Position numbers and translations under genes: made by a program. From the NCBI RefSeq assembly GCF_002940685.1, contig NZ_PNFP01000018.1:62001-126000 (forward strand): DNA of 64,000 nt. Reading direction: 5' to 3'. Below, in pieces: positions 1-8,398 of this stretch. Under the pieces are notes generated by a model. That model worked only from the letters and a program-made list of their open reading frames with translations. It was not told the origin of the DNA and ran no database searches. Position 1 is the stretch's first letter; each line of letters opens with the position of its first letter. The stretch comes from Ensifer adhaerens. Its GTDB lineage: Bacteria; Pseudomonadota; Alphaproteobacteria; Rhizobiales; Rhizobiaceae.

Positions 1-128
1 GCGTTGAGCACATCGTTCCAGTCGACGCCGGAGACTTCCCAGGCGACAAACGTACTTGCACCGGCAGGAAGTGCCGCGGAGAGCGCCCCGGCCAGAATGG
101 CCGGCACCAGCTTGTTCAACATGCCCAT
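1..128 (-). CDS. Secreted protein, N-terminal fragment (gene runs off the left edge)
   Basis: The minus strand opens at an ATG (128-126) with AAGGGG just upstream. It reads through the left edge without a stop, giving about 42 residues. The start MGMLNKLVPAILAGALSAAL, followed by an Ala-rich stretch, is a typical signal peptide, so the product is probably exported. The mature part begins near TFVAWEVSGVDWNDVLNA. This weakly resembles the first strand of bacterial SH3-type domains, but too little is visible to name a family. The rest of the gene is outside the window. Confidence 0.55.
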   Translation of the reverse strand, partial: MGMLNKLVPAILAGALSAALPAGASTFVAWEVSGVDWNDVLN

Positions 129-260
129 CTCGATTGCCCCTTGGTTCAGGCCGCCCGTGGTTGCGGCTAAAACAGAATGCGACCACTCGGCTGAATTGCA
201 ACTGAACGGATTTCACAAGGGATGTGGCGTGCCTTACCGGTCCGAAGCACAGGAAGCTGC

Positions 261-282
261 CCGTCCCGGTTTTCCGGGACGG
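261..282 (-). terminator. Strong hairpin after the DUF2798 gene
   Basis: A perfect 9-bp inverted repeat, CCGTCCCGG / CCGGGACGG with a TTTT loop, lies 8 bases beyond the stop codon of the DUF2798 gene on the minus strand. There is no clear T-run after it, so it may stabilise the mRNA end rather than terminate by itself. Confidence 0.55.
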
Positions 283-289
283 TGCTTTG

Positions 290-562
290 TCAGCCCGGCA
301 GGCGGCACACGGCGCCGACCAGCCGTGCGACCAATGGGCGGACGAGCAGCACGCAGATGAAGGCGACCGGCATGGCGAGCGCATAGGAATTGAACACGCG
401 GGCTGGGTAGCCGGCGTCGATGCCGGTGTTGGCGCCGACGATGACGCAGCACATCAGCAACGCCATGATCGCTGACATGAAGAAGGCAAAGGCAATGGGT
501 GCTGTGCGCGGCGGCAACTTGCGGCGGCGTGCGAGCCGCGGCGCCGATAGGGTGTCTTCCAT
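290..562 (-). CDS. DUF2798 family small membrane protein
   Basis: This 90-residue protein has a basic N-terminus (RLARRRKLPPR) and two predicted membrane helices. The first is around residues 20-43 (AFAFFMSAIMALLMCCVIVG) and the second around 58-82 (SYALAMPVAFICVLLV). That arrangement and the PxAFxxFMS...ALxMPVAF pattern fit the DUF2798 family of two-helix inner-membrane proteins of unknown function. The gene is divergent from a LysR regulator, with two palindromes in the 150 bp between them, so it is the obvious candidate target of that regulator. The family assignment is from recognition and no molecular role is known. Confidence 0.75.
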   Translation of the reverse strand: MEDTLSAPRLARRRKLPPRTAPIAFAFFMSAIMALLMCCVIVGANTGIDAGYPARVFNSYALAMPVAFICVLLVRPLVARLVGAVCRLPG

Positions 563-583
563 CAGAAGTCTCCAGGGATTGAT

Positions 584-602
584 CGAGGGGACTATCCCCT
601 CG
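584..602. promoter_or_regulatory. Perfect 19-bp palindrome between DUF2798 and LysR genes
   Basis: CGAGGGGA and TCCCCTCG flank a 3-base centre (cta). It sits 22-40 bases upstream of the DUF2798 start. A minus-strand TATAGT hexamer lies 10-15 bases further upstream (about 610-617), so the palindrome would fall at the start of the transcript or just downstream of the promoter. It could be an operator or a 5-prime hairpin. Confidence 0.5.
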
Positions 603-677
603 CTTCACGGCCGCACTATACGGATCGCGCCGCGGCCAGGTAGGCCATTGCAGCCTCCTTCAGAAATAGGCAAAACT

Positions 678-701
678 ATCGAATGGCGAATATTATTCGA
701 T
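678..701. promoter_or_regulatory. Probable LysR-type binding site
   Basis: ATCGAAT and ATTCGAT form a perfect inverted repeat with a 10-base AT-rich centre, matching the interrupted T-N11-A style dyad used by LysR regulators. It ends 10 bases before the ATG at 712 and overlaps the alternative ATG at 700. This argues that 712 is the true start and that the regulator acts here, probably on itself and on the divergent DUF2798 gene. Confidence 0.55.
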
Positions 702-711
702 GGATGTCATT

Positions 712-1632
712 ATGGATACGTTGCGCGGAGTGGAGAGTTTTGTCCGGAGTGTCGAGGAAGGCAGCATCGCTGCGGCCGCACGAAGGTTGGGGATCACCCC
801 GGCTGCCGCAAGCCAGAACATCGCGCGGCTGGAACGCACGCTCGGCAGCCGGCTGCTCAGCCGCACCACGCGCCAGCTTGGTCTGACCGAGAGCGGCCGG
901 ATCTACTACGAACGCGTGCGCGGCGTGGTGCAAGAGCTGGAGCTTGCGGCGGCGGCCGTTTCGGCGCTGAGCACCGAGCCGCGCGGGCCGCTGAAGATCG
1001 CCTCGTCCGTCGCCTTCGGCCGCCATGTGGTGGCGCCGCTCGTGCCGTCCTTCGCCGCCCGGTATCCTGATGTCTCGATCGAACTCGTCGTCACCGACCG
1101 GGAGATCGATCACATCGGCGAAGGCATCGACATCAGCGTGCGCTTCGGCCTGCAGCTGGAACAGGGGCTGATCGCGCGCAAGCTTGCCTCTGTGCCGATG
1201 ATCATCTGCGCGGCGCCTTCCTACCTCGAACGCCGCGGCCGGCCGCAACGGCCGGAAGACCTCGCGCACCATGATTGCCTCGTCTACCGCTATGCCGGCC
1301 ACGGCCGCATCTTTCGCTGGGCGTTCAACCGCGACGGCCTGCGCTTCGAGCCGGACCTGAAGGCGACGATCGTCAGCAACGACATCGACACGCTCGCCGA
1401 GATGGCGATCGCCGGTGCCGGCATTGCCCGGCTCGGCGCCTTCATCGCGGCACCGCTGATCGAACGCGGGCTGGTCGTGCCGCTGTTCGGCGAGCTGCCA
1501 GAGGCAGGCGTGGCCAACACCGACCACGAACCCTTCGATTTCTACGCCTGCTTTGCCGACCGCCAGGCGCAAACCCCGAAAGTGCGTGCCTTCATCGAGC
1601 ATGCGGCACAATCGCTGAAGGGGCGCTGGTAG
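712..1632 (+). CDS. LysR family transcriptional regulator
   Basis: This is a 306-residue LysR regulator. The N-terminal winged helix-turn-helix begins DTLRGVESFVRSVEEGS, with its recognition region around residues 17-50 (AARRLGITPAAASQNIARLE). An effector-binding domain follows from about residue 90. I use the ATG at 712 rather than the in-frame ATG at 700. Proteins of this subgroup normally begin MDTLR..ESF, and the 700 start overlaps a likely operator. The divergent DUF2798 gene is the natural target. The effector is unknown. Confidence 0.88.
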   Translation: MDTLRGVESFVRSVEEGSIAAAARRLGITPAAASQNIARLERTLGSRLLSRTTRQLGLTESGRIYYERVRGVVQELELAAAAVSALSTEPRGPLKIASSVAFGRHVVAPLVPSFAARYPDVSIELVVTDREIDHIGEGIDISVRFGLQLEQGLIARKLASVPMIICAAPSYLERRGRPQRPEDLAHHDCLVYRYAGHGRIFRWAFNRDGLRFEPDLKATIVSNDIDTLAEMAIAGAGIARLGAFIAAPLIERGLVVPLFGELPEAGVANTDHEPFDFYACFADRQAQTPKVRAFIEHAAQSLKGRW

Positions 1633-1743
1633 GCGTCATCTGCCGCCGCCGCGAACACTCGCCGGAGGCAGCTTTGCGCTTGATCCCCATCGGCAGGCTC
1701 TCTATCTCATTGTCTCCCGCCGCATCGATCCCGGAGACGCATC

Positions 1744-3852
1744 TTGTCCGTATTCAGCAACCTCCCCAAAGCTCCCGTCGCCGCAAAGAAGCCAGTCAGC
1801 GACACCCGGCACGGCATCACCCGCACCGACGACTATGCCTGGCTGCGCGCGGACAATTGGCAGGCGATGTTCAAGGATCCATCCATCCTCGACCCCGATA
1901 TCCGCAAGCATCTCGAAGCTGAAAACGCCTATATGAACGCGGCGATGGACGACACGAAGGCGCTGCAAAAGACTCTGTTTTCGGAGATGCGCGGAAGGAT
2001 CAAGGAAGACGACAGCTCGATCCCGGTCAAGGACGGCCCGTTTGCCTATGGCCATGCCTATGTCACCGGCGGCGAGCAACCGCGTTACTTCCGCATTCCC
2101 CGCGATGGCGACCACAAGAACGAGGGGATCCGGCACCTGCTGCTCGACGGCGACAAGGAAGCCGATGGCAAGGCCTATTTCCGTCTCGCCGGCCTGGACC
2201 ATTCGACCGACCACAGCCTCGGCATCTGGGGCTATGACGACAAGGGGTCGGAGTATTTCACGCTGCGCGTTCGCGACCTGGCGACAGGTGAAGACCTGGC
2301 AGACGTGATCGAGAACACCGGTGGCGGCGGCGCCTGGGCGCCTGATGGCAAGAGCTTCTTCTATACGGTCCTCGACGACAACCATCGCCCATCGAAGATC
2401 TTCCATCATATCCTCGGCACCGCCCAGGCGGACGATCGGCTGGTCTTCGAGGAGGCGGATCCGGGCTTCTTCATGTCGGTCGGCGGCTCGCTGCTCGACG
2501 ACTTCATCTATATCGACATCCATGACCATGAGACGAGCGAGTACCGGCTGCTTTCGACCAAGGATCTCCTGGCCGAGCCGAAGCTCGTCGCCGAGCGCAT
2601 CACCGGCCTCGAATACTCGATGACCGAAGGCGGCGACGTCTTCTATATCCTCACCAATGCCGATGGCGCCAAGGACTTCAAGATCGTCGAAGCGCCGGTT
2701 GACGCACCGGCCAAGGAAAACTGGCGTGAGGTGGTACCGCACAAGCCCGGCACGCTGGTCCTCAGCCACATGGCCTATGCCCGCCACCTCGTCTGGCTGC
2801 AGCGCTGCGAGGGCCTGCCGGAGATCGTGATCCGCGACCGCAAGACCGGCGAGGAACACGCAATCGCCTTTGCCGAAGAGGCCTATTCGCTCGGCCTTTC
2901 GGGGGCTGCCGAGTACGACACCGACGTCATCCGCTTCTCCTATTCGTCGATGACGACGCCGTCGCAGCTGTTCGACTACGACATGGCGACGCGCCAGCGC
3001 ACGCTGCTGAAGACCCAGGAAGTGCCCTCCGGCCACGATCCGGACGACTACGTCACCCGGCGCGTCTTCGCTCCGTCGTGGGATGGCACAGAAGTGCCGG
3101 TGACGCTGCTCTATCGCAAGGACACGCCGCTCGACGGGTCGGCGCCCTGCCTGCTCTATGGCTACGGCGCTTACGGCATCACCATTCCCGCCGGCTTCAA
3201 CACCAATTGCCTTTCGCTCGCGGACCGCGGCTTCGTCTATGCCATCGCCCATATCCGCGGCGGCAAGGATCGCGGCTTTGCCTGGTACGAAGACGGCAAG
3301 ATGGCCAAGAAGACCAATACCTTCAAGGATTTCATCGCCGCCGCTGACTATCTGAATCAACAGAAGTTCACGTCCTACGCGAAGATCGTCGCCGAGGGCG
3401 GCTCGGCAGGCGGCATGCTGATGGGCGCAATCGCCAACATGGCGCCGGAAAAGTTCGCCGGCATCATCGCTGCCGTGCCCTTCGTCGACGTGCTCAACAC
3501 CATGCTCGACGACACGCTGCCGCTGACCCCACCGGAATGGCCGGAATGGGGCAACCCGATCGACAGCCGCGAGTTCTACGACATCATCGCCAGCTACTCG
3601 CCCTATGACAATGTCGACGCCAAACCCTATCCGGCGATCCTGGCGCTCGGCGGGCTGACCGATCCGCGCGTCACCTATTGGGAACCGGCGAAATGGGTCG
3701 CACGGCTGCGCGAGAAGACCACCGCTGACGAGCCGATCCTGATGAAGACCAACATGGACGCCGGCCACGGCGGCGCCTCGGGACGCTTCCAGCGGCTCGA
3801 GGAGATCGCCTTCGAATACGCCTTCGCCATCAAGGTCGCCGGCAAGATGTAA
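1744..3852 (+). CDS. ptrB: Oligopeptidase B (prolyl oligopeptidase family, S9A)
   Basis: This serine peptidase cleaves short peptides, in the known family after Arg or Lys. The 702-residue protein has an N-terminal beta-propeller of about 400 residues and a C-terminal alpha/beta-hydrolase domain. The catalytic triad is visible: Ser554 in GGSAGG, Asp640 in GGLTDPR and His675 in MDAGHGG. The stretch DRGFVYAIAHIRGG and the SYSPYDNV motif match oligopeptidase B closely. No signal peptide is seen, so it should be cytoplasmic. The start is TTG, chosen because GGAGA lies at a good distance and the next in-frame ATG is far inside the domain. Confidence 0.93.
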   Translation: MSVFSNLPKAPVAAKKPVSDTRHGITRTDDYAWLRADNWQAMFKDPSILDPDIRKHLEAENAYMNAAMDDTKALQKTLFSEMRGRIKEDDSSIPVKDGPFAYGHAYVTGGEQPRYFRIPRDGDHKNEGIRHLLLDGDKEADGKAYFRLAGLDHSTDHSLGIWGYDDKGSEYFTLRVRDLATGEDLADVIENTGGGGAWAPDGKSFFYTVLDDNHRPSKIFHHILGTAQADDRLVFEEADPGFFMSVGGSLLDDFIYIDIHDHETSEYRLLSTKDLLAEPKLVAERITGLEYSMTEGGDVFYILTNADGAKDFKIVEAPVDAPAKENWREVVPHKPGTLVLSHMAYARHLVWLQRCEGLPEIVIRDRKTGEEHAIAFAEEAYSLGLSGAAEYDTDVIRFSYSSMTTPSQLFDYDMATRQRTLLKTQEVPSGHDPDDYVTRRVFAPSWDGTEVPVTLLYRKDTPLDGSAPCLLYGYGAYGITIPAGFNTNCLSLADRGFVYAIAHIRGGKDRGFAWYEDGKMAKKTNTFKDFIAAADYLNQQKFTSYAKIVAEGGSAGGMLMGAIANMAPEKFAGIIAAVPFVDVLNTMLDDTLPLTPPEWPEWGNPIDSREFYDIIASYSPYDNVDAKPYPAILALGGLTDPRVTYWEPAKWVARLREKTTADEPILMKTNMDAGHGGASGRFQRLEEIAFEYAFAIKVAGKM

Positions 3853-3858
3853 GCAGAA

Positions 3859-3896
3859 CAGGATGAGGAATGCCGTTTGCGGTCTTCCTCATCCTG
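3859..3896. other. Long hairpin downstream of ptrB
   Basis: CAGGATGAGGAA and TTCCTCATCCTG pair perfectly over 12 bp with a 14-base loop, starting 7 bases after the ptrB stop. No T-run follows. The arm TTCCTCATCC also occurs in the tandem repeats at 30341-30513, suggesting a dispersed REP-like element that also protects or ends the ptrB mRNA. Confidence 0.55.
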
Positions 3897-3925
3897 CCCC
3901 TCACCTGGTTCCCAAGAGGCCTGCC

Positions 3926-4444
3926 ATGCCCGTCCATGTCGCCCTGCTGCGTGCCGTCAATGTCGGCGGCACCTCCTCGCTTTCGATGGCCGACCTCAAG
4001 GGGATCTGCGAGGGGCTCGGCTTTGCCGATGTGAAGACCTATATCCAGAGCGGCAATGTGCTGTTCCGCTCGGATCGGTCCGCCGGGGATGTCGCAACAA
4101 TGCTGGACGATGCGCTTCGCGAAAAGCTCGGCAAAGCGCCGGGCGTGATGATCCGGACCGGTGCACAGTTGCAGGCAATCGCGGATCGGGCGCCCTTCCC
4201 CGACGCAAAGCCCAACCTTCTGCATGTCGTGTTCCTGAGTGATCCACCGCCGGCCGACGCGCTCGACAGGCTCGTCGCCCCCGACGGCGAAGAAGTGGAG
4301 ATCGCGGGAAGCGAAATCTACATCCATTTTCCGAACGGCTCCGGCCGGTCGAAGTTCAAGCTGCCGGCTGCGAAACCCGGCACGGCGCGAAATCTCAACA
4401 CGGTGCGCAAGCTCGCAGATCTGGCGCTCGACATGGAGCGCTGA
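3926..4444 (+). CDS. DUF1697 family protein
   Basis: This 172-residue protein begins MPVHVALLRAVNVGGTSSL. The VALLRxVNVGG start, the YIQSGNVLFRS strand and the later NLNTVRKLADLA helix are hallmarks of DUF1697, a widespread family with no established function. The reading frame stays open upstream to 3863, but those codons lie in the hairpin after ptrB. The ATG at 3926, preceded by AAGAGG, gives the family's normal start. It lies 73 bp after ptrB and could be transcribed with it. Confidence 0.85.
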   Translation: MPVHVALLRAVNVGGTSSLSMADLKGICEGLGFADVKTYIQSGNVLFRSDRSAGDVATMLDDALREKLGKAPGVMIRTGAQLQAIADRAPFPDAKPNLLHVVFLSDPPPADALDRLVAPDGEEVEIAGSEIYIHFPNGSGRSKFKLPAAKPGTARNLNTVRKLADLALDMER

Positions 4445-4490
4445 CGCTCCGCAAGGACGCAATTTCCGACCAAAAACGCGCCAAACTCTT

Positions 4491-5108
4491 CTAGGCTGAC
4501 GCCGGCTGGAACAGCAGCCGGACGAAAGACCGGAGCACGAGCAGTTGCTGCGGCAGGCTTTCGGGCTGCTTCAGCGCCTTCGACAGGATGATGCCGCCTT
4601 CGAGCACGGTCGAAACCATGTCGGCAAGCTGGTCGACGTCGAGCGCCTCGCGCGGCCGGTAGATGCGCATGATCTCCTCAAACATCGAGCCGAAGCGCCG
4701 GCGCCACATCAGCGCGGCCTGCCGGTTGATTTCCTGGATCTCGCGATCGAAGGCGCGCTCCTGCGTACACATGACGGCGACCAGGCAGCCCGGATGGCCG
4801 TTCGGTAAGTCGGCCAGGATTTCCGACAGCATCTTCAGTCCCAAAAGAAAGGCCTGCAACGGATCGTCGGCCAGTTGATGGGCGCGGCCGAAGATCTCGT
4901 CGTAAATGCGCTCGTCGTTCTCGATGTAGCGTTCGAGCAGCGCGCGCGCGAGTTCGTTCTTGTCCCGGAAATGGTAGAAAAAACCGCTCTTGGTGATGCC
5001 GGTTTCGGCGATCAGTTCATCGATCGAGGTCGCGCCGAAACCCTTGGCCAGCACCGCAGCCTCGGCAACATCGAGGATTCTCGCCCGCGTTTCCTCACCC
5101 TTTCGCAT
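4491..5108 (-). CDS. TetR/AcrR family regulator
   Basis: This is a 205-residue TetR repressor. Its N-terminal helix-turn-helix (residues about 10-55) contains GFGATSIDELIAETGITKSGFFYHFRDK, the classic TetR pattern ending in F/Y-Y-H/F. The C-terminal half is a helical ligand pocket. The ATG at 5108 (MRKGEETRARIL) is preferred because the 29 upstream codons do not resemble the family. The gene is divergent from the homocysteine S-methyltransferase family gene at 5345 across 236 bp that contain AT-rich promoter-like sequence, so it may control that gene. The ligand is unknown. Confidence 0.88.
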   Translation of the reverse strand: MRKGEETRARILDVAEAAVLAKGFGATSIDELIAETGITKSGFFYHFRDKNELARALLERYIENDERIYDEIFGRAHQLADDPLQAFLLGLKMLSEILADLPNGHPGCLVAVMCTQERAFDREIQEINRQAALMWRRRFGSMFEEIMRIYRPREALDVDQLADMVSTVLEGGIILSKALKQPESLPQQLLVLRSFVRLLFQPASA

Positions 5109-5344
5109 TAGCCGCTCCCTACCATTGGTACGGTTTCCAGCAACAACACGGCGACCAGCCCATAGCGCAGTGACGAGAACCCGGCAGCAAGCCACTGATT
5201 TTACGACAGTAATTTAGTATATTAGCAATAGTATACCGCAAGTCGTCTAGTTTAGAAGATGATGATAAGGCAGAAATTTACTTGGCTCTGGGGAAAGGAG
5301 GCGTCCCCCAGCCCATCAGCAAGACTGAACCGGTGGAGACCGAT

Positions 5345-6301
5345 ATGGCCAAGTACAGACGCAGCCTGCCGCTGTTGAAGGGTGGACTGTTCCTGAGTGA
5401 CGGCGGCATAGAAACGACGCTGATCTTCCATGAGGGCATCGCCCTTCCGCATTTTGCAGCCTTCGTGCTCATTTCGACGGCGGACGGACGCCGGCGCCTG
5501 CTCGACTACTACAGGCGGTACCTCGCGATCGCGCAGCAACACGGCACAGGCTTCGTGCTCGACACGCCCACCTGGCGCGCCAGCGCCGACTGGGGCAAGA
5601 AGCTCGGCTACAATGGCGCCGATCTCGCCGAGGCCAACCAGAACGCCATCTACATGCTGGCGGAACTGCGCGCCGAGTACGAACGCCCGCAGGCGCCGAT
5701 CGTGCTTAGCGGCGCCATCGGGCCACGCGGCGACGGCTACCGCCTGGGCCGCATGGGCGCCGACGAGGCCGAGGATTATCACGCGCCACAGATTTCCACC
5801 TTTGCCGCCAGCGACGCCGATATCGTCAGCGCCTATACGCTGACGAGCATCGACGAGGCGACCGGCATTGCCCGGGCGGCCCAGAGCCACGGCATGCCCT
5901 GCTCGATTGCCTTCACGGTGGAAACCGACGGCCGGCTGCCGGACGGCCGCACCATTCAGGTCGCGATCGAGACCGTGGATGCGGCGACCGGCGGCTATCC
6001 GCACTATTACATGGTCAATTGCGCCCATCCCGACCATTTCGAGACGAGCCTCGATCCCGAGAGTATCTGGGTTCAGCGCATCGCCGGCATCCGTGCCAAC
6101 GCCTCGACCAAGAGCCATGCCGAGCTCGACGAAAGCGAAACACTCGATGCCGGGGATCCAATCGACCTCGGCCGGCGTTATCGAACATTGACGACACATT
6201 TGCCACGATTGCGCATCCTTGGCGGCTGCTGCGGCACCGACCATCGCCACATCGCGGCAATCTGCGAGGCCTGCCTTCCACCGACGGCGCTCAGCGCCTG
6301 A
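5345..6301 (+). CDS. Homocysteine S-methyltransferase family protein
   Basis: This is a 318-residue TIM-barrel methyltransferase of the betaine/S-methylmethionine-homocysteine group. The start LFLSDGGIETTLIF matches the family's DGGxxTxL entry. The zinc-binding cysteines are visible in MVNCAHP (about residue 225) and in GGCCGTD (about residues 298-304). The likely reaction is methyl transfer to homocysteine or a related thiol, but the donor cannot be read from sequence. I use the ATG at 5345 with GGAG upstream. The frame stays open to a TTG at 5282. A hairpin (CTGGGG/CCCCAG, 5288-5311) lies in that upstream stretch with AAAGGAGG in its loop. Confidence 0.85.
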   Translation: MAKYRRSLPLLKGGLFLSDGGIETTLIFHEGIALPHFAAFVLISTADGRRRLLDYYRRYLAIAQQHGTGFVLDTPTWRASADWGKKLGYNGADLAEANQNAIYMLAELRAEYERPQAPIVLSGAIGPRGDGYRLGRMGADEAEDYHAPQISTFAASDADIVSAYTLTSIDEATGIARAAQSHGMPCSIAFTVETDGRLPDGRTIQVAIETVDAATGGYPHYYMVNCAHPDHFETSLDPESIWVQRIAGIRANASTKSHAELDESETLDAGDPIDLGRRYRTLTTHLPRLRILGGCCGTDHRHIAAICEACLPPTALSA

Positions 6302-6454
6302 GGCGCGTGGCCCCGCCCTCCCAGCCCTCTCGCAAGCAATTGCGGGAGGGCACCTTGCGGTCCTCACCCTCGCGAAAGCCACACGGCTCGTGTAGACTTG
6401 CGTCGAAAGGACGGCAGCCGGACCATCCCGGCAGAAGCCGTTGACCGCCCTGTC

Positions 6455-7960
6455 ATGAACTATGTCCCCCCGTCGCCGACCGGAAACGCCGAAGCCTTTG
6501 CCTTCGACAACAGCTATGCGCGCCTGCCGCAACAGTTCTTCGCGCGCATCGAACCGACCCCTGTCGCGGAGCCCTGGCTGATCAAGTTCAACAGGCCGCT
6601 CGCCGAGGAACTCGGGCTCGGCGTCGCCACGCTCGAGCGCGAGGGCGCAGCGATCTTCTCGGGCAACCGCCTGCCTGCGGGCGCCGACCCGATTGCCATG
6701 GCCTATGCCGGCCACCAGTTCGGCACCTTCGTGCCGCAGCTCGGCGACGGCCGGGCGATCCTCCTCGGCGAGGTCATCGATCGCAACGGACAGCGGCGCG
6801 ACATCCAGCTCAAGGGACCGGGCCAGACGCCGTTTTCGCGGCGCGGCGACGGGCGCGCGGCGCTCGGGCCGGTGCTGCGTGAATACATCGTCAGCGAGGC
6901 GATGTTTGCGCTCGGTATTCCGACCACGCGTGCACTTGCCGCCGTCGTCACCGGACAGCCGGTCTACCGCGAGCAGATCCTGCCCGGCGCCATCGTCACG
7001 CGGGTCGCGGCAAGCCACATGCGCGTCGGCACCTTCCAGTTCTTTGCCGCCCGCGGCGACATGGCGTCGGTGAAAGTACTTGCCGACTACGCGATCGATC
7101 GCCACTACCCTGACGTCAGGGACGAAGAGCGGCCTTATCTCGCCTTCTACAAGGCTGTGACTGCGCGCCAGGCGGAACTGATCGCCCGCTGGCTCCATGT
7201 CGGCTTCATCCATGGGGTGATGAACACCGACAACATGACGATTTCGGGCGAGACGATCGACTTCGGCCCCTGCGCCTTCCTCGACGCATACGATCCGAAA
7301 AAAGTCTTCTCCTCGATCGACCAGATCGGCCGCTACGCTTATGCGAGCCAGCCGGCGATCGGGCAATGGAACCTGGCGCGCCTTGCAGAAACATTGGTAC
7401 CGCTCTTCGACGACAACCAGGACACGGCAGTCGAACTGGCAAACGACGCGCTCGGCGAATATGGCGCGATCTTCCAGCGCCATTGGCTGGACGGCATGCG
7501 GCGCAAGATCGGATTGGCGACGAGCGAGGAGGGCGACCTCGATCTGGTGCAGGCACTGCTGACGGCCATGCACCAGGGAGAGGCCGATTTCACCCTCACC
7601 TTCCGGCGGCTCTGCGACAGCGCCCGCGACCCGGCGGCCGACATGGTGCTCGCCTCGACCTTCGCTTCGGCCGAGGCGATCGGGACATGGCTTGGGGACT
7701 GGCGTGAGCGGCTTGGCCGCGAGACGACGACGCCCGACGAGCGCTCGACAGCCATGAAAGCGGTCAACCCGGCCTATATCCCGCGCAACCACCGGATCGA
7801 AGAAGCGATCGTGGCGGCGACCGAGGATGCGGATTTCTCGCTCTTCGAGGCGCTGGTCGAGGTCACCGCCAACCCCTACGCCGACCAGCCGCAATTTGCC
7901 CGCTACCAGGCTCCACCAAGCCCGGAAGAGGAAGTCCAGCGGACCTTCTGCGGTACGTAG
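6455..7960 (+). CDS. selO: SelO/YdiU family protein adenylyltransferase
   Basis: SelO is a pseudokinase-fold enzyme that transfers AMP from ATP to Ser, Thr or Tyr of proteins and is linked to redox stress. This 501-residue protein shows the usual blocks: QLGDGRAILLGE, DIQLKGPGQTPFSRRGDGR and MNTDNMTISGETIDFGPCAF, the last holding the metal- and ATP-binding Asn/Asp residues. It ends in FCGT, the conserved C-terminal Cys that replaces selenocysteine of eukaryotic SelO and forms a redox disulfide in the E. coli protein. The ATG at 6455 is used; its ribosome site is weak, and an in-frame ATG at 6398 is possible. A good terminator follows. Confidence 0.93.
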   Translation: MNYVPPSPTGNAEAFAFDNSYARLPQQFFARIEPTPVAEPWLIKFNRPLAEELGLGVATLEREGAAIFSGNRLPAGADPIAMAYAGHQFGTFVPQLGDGRAILLGEVIDRNGQRRDIQLKGPGQTPFSRRGDGRAALGPVLREYIVSEAMFALGIPTTRALAAVVTGQPVYREQILPGAIVTRVAASHMRVGTFQFFAARGDMASVKVLADYAIDRHYPDVRDEERPYLAFYKAVTARQAELIARWLHVGFIHGVMNTDNMTISGETIDFGPCAFLDAYDPKKVFSSIDQIGRYAYASQPAIGQWNLARLAETLVPLFDDNQDTAVELANDALGEYGAIFQRHWLDGMRRKIGLATSEEGDLDLVQALLTAMHQGEADFTLTFRRLCDSARDPAADMVLASTFASAEAIGTWLGDWRERLGRETTTPDERSTAMKAVNPAYIPRNHRIEEAIVAATEDADFSLFEALVEVTANPYADQPQFARYQAPPSPEEEVQRTFCGT

Positions 7961-7981
7961 GCGTCTGCCTTGGGGGGAACG

Positions 7982-8010
7982 CGCCGGCAATCCTGCGTGC
8001 CGGCGGTTTT
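7982..8010 (+). terminator. Rho-independent terminator after selO
   Basis: CGCCGGCA and TGCCGGCG form an 8-bp perfect stem with an 8-base loop, followed by GTTTT. It starts 21 bases after the selO stop codon. Confidence 0.7.
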
Positions 8011-8398
8011 CGACTTCTCCTCTGAGACCGATTCACCAAATCGCTCTATCCGCCTGTTTTTACAGACGAGCGAACCGGAGCCCACCGCGGCCCCGCGCCC
8101 GCCAGCGGTGACACGCCTCAGCACGACCATCCGTCATCGACTGACCGCATCGCCTTGAGCGCAACCCCATTGCGGGCCTGCGAAAATGCCGCGCTGCGGA
8201 ATGTGGCTATTGAAAGGCAGGTGCGCCGCGTTAGGTGCTAACGGACAGGCGCCCTGCGCCTCCCCCCGACCGGGCTGCCGCGACATGGCTCGCGACCGCC
8301 GCATCGAAGCCCACCTGTCTCACGCGGCCCCGGCGAAGGACCGCCGCAATGGAAAAAACCGTGCCACGGCACCGTTCTTCAATGCGGGAGTTCCCATC
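8011..8398. other. Gene-free stretch upstream of gcd
   Basis: About 390 bases separate the selO terminator from the gcd start. The gcd frame stays open upstream to 8186, but that extension is Arg/Pro/Cys-rich and unlike the family. No RNA gene, repeat or convincing small ORF is visible. It presumably holds the gcd promoter; I could not pick a convincing -35/-10 pair. A short dyad (CCGTGCCACGG) lies just upstream of the ribosome site. Confidence 0.4.

Noticed and set aside
1702-3768. Very long minus-strand ORF opposite oligopeptidase B
   Set aside because: It mirrors ptrB codon for codon, is a product of high third-position GC, has no family features and no ribosome site.
5109-5344. SAM-type riboswitch ahead of the homocysteine S-methyltransferase family gene
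   Set aside because: Only a single CTGGGG/CCCCAG hairpin is visible; I could not match the conserved core of the SAM-I, SAM-II or SAH classes.
5252-7990. 912-codon minus-strand ORF opposite the methyltransferase and selO
   Set aside because: Shadow of two clear plus-strand genes; composition is the low-complexity Arg/Ala/Val/Asp mix typical of antisense frames.
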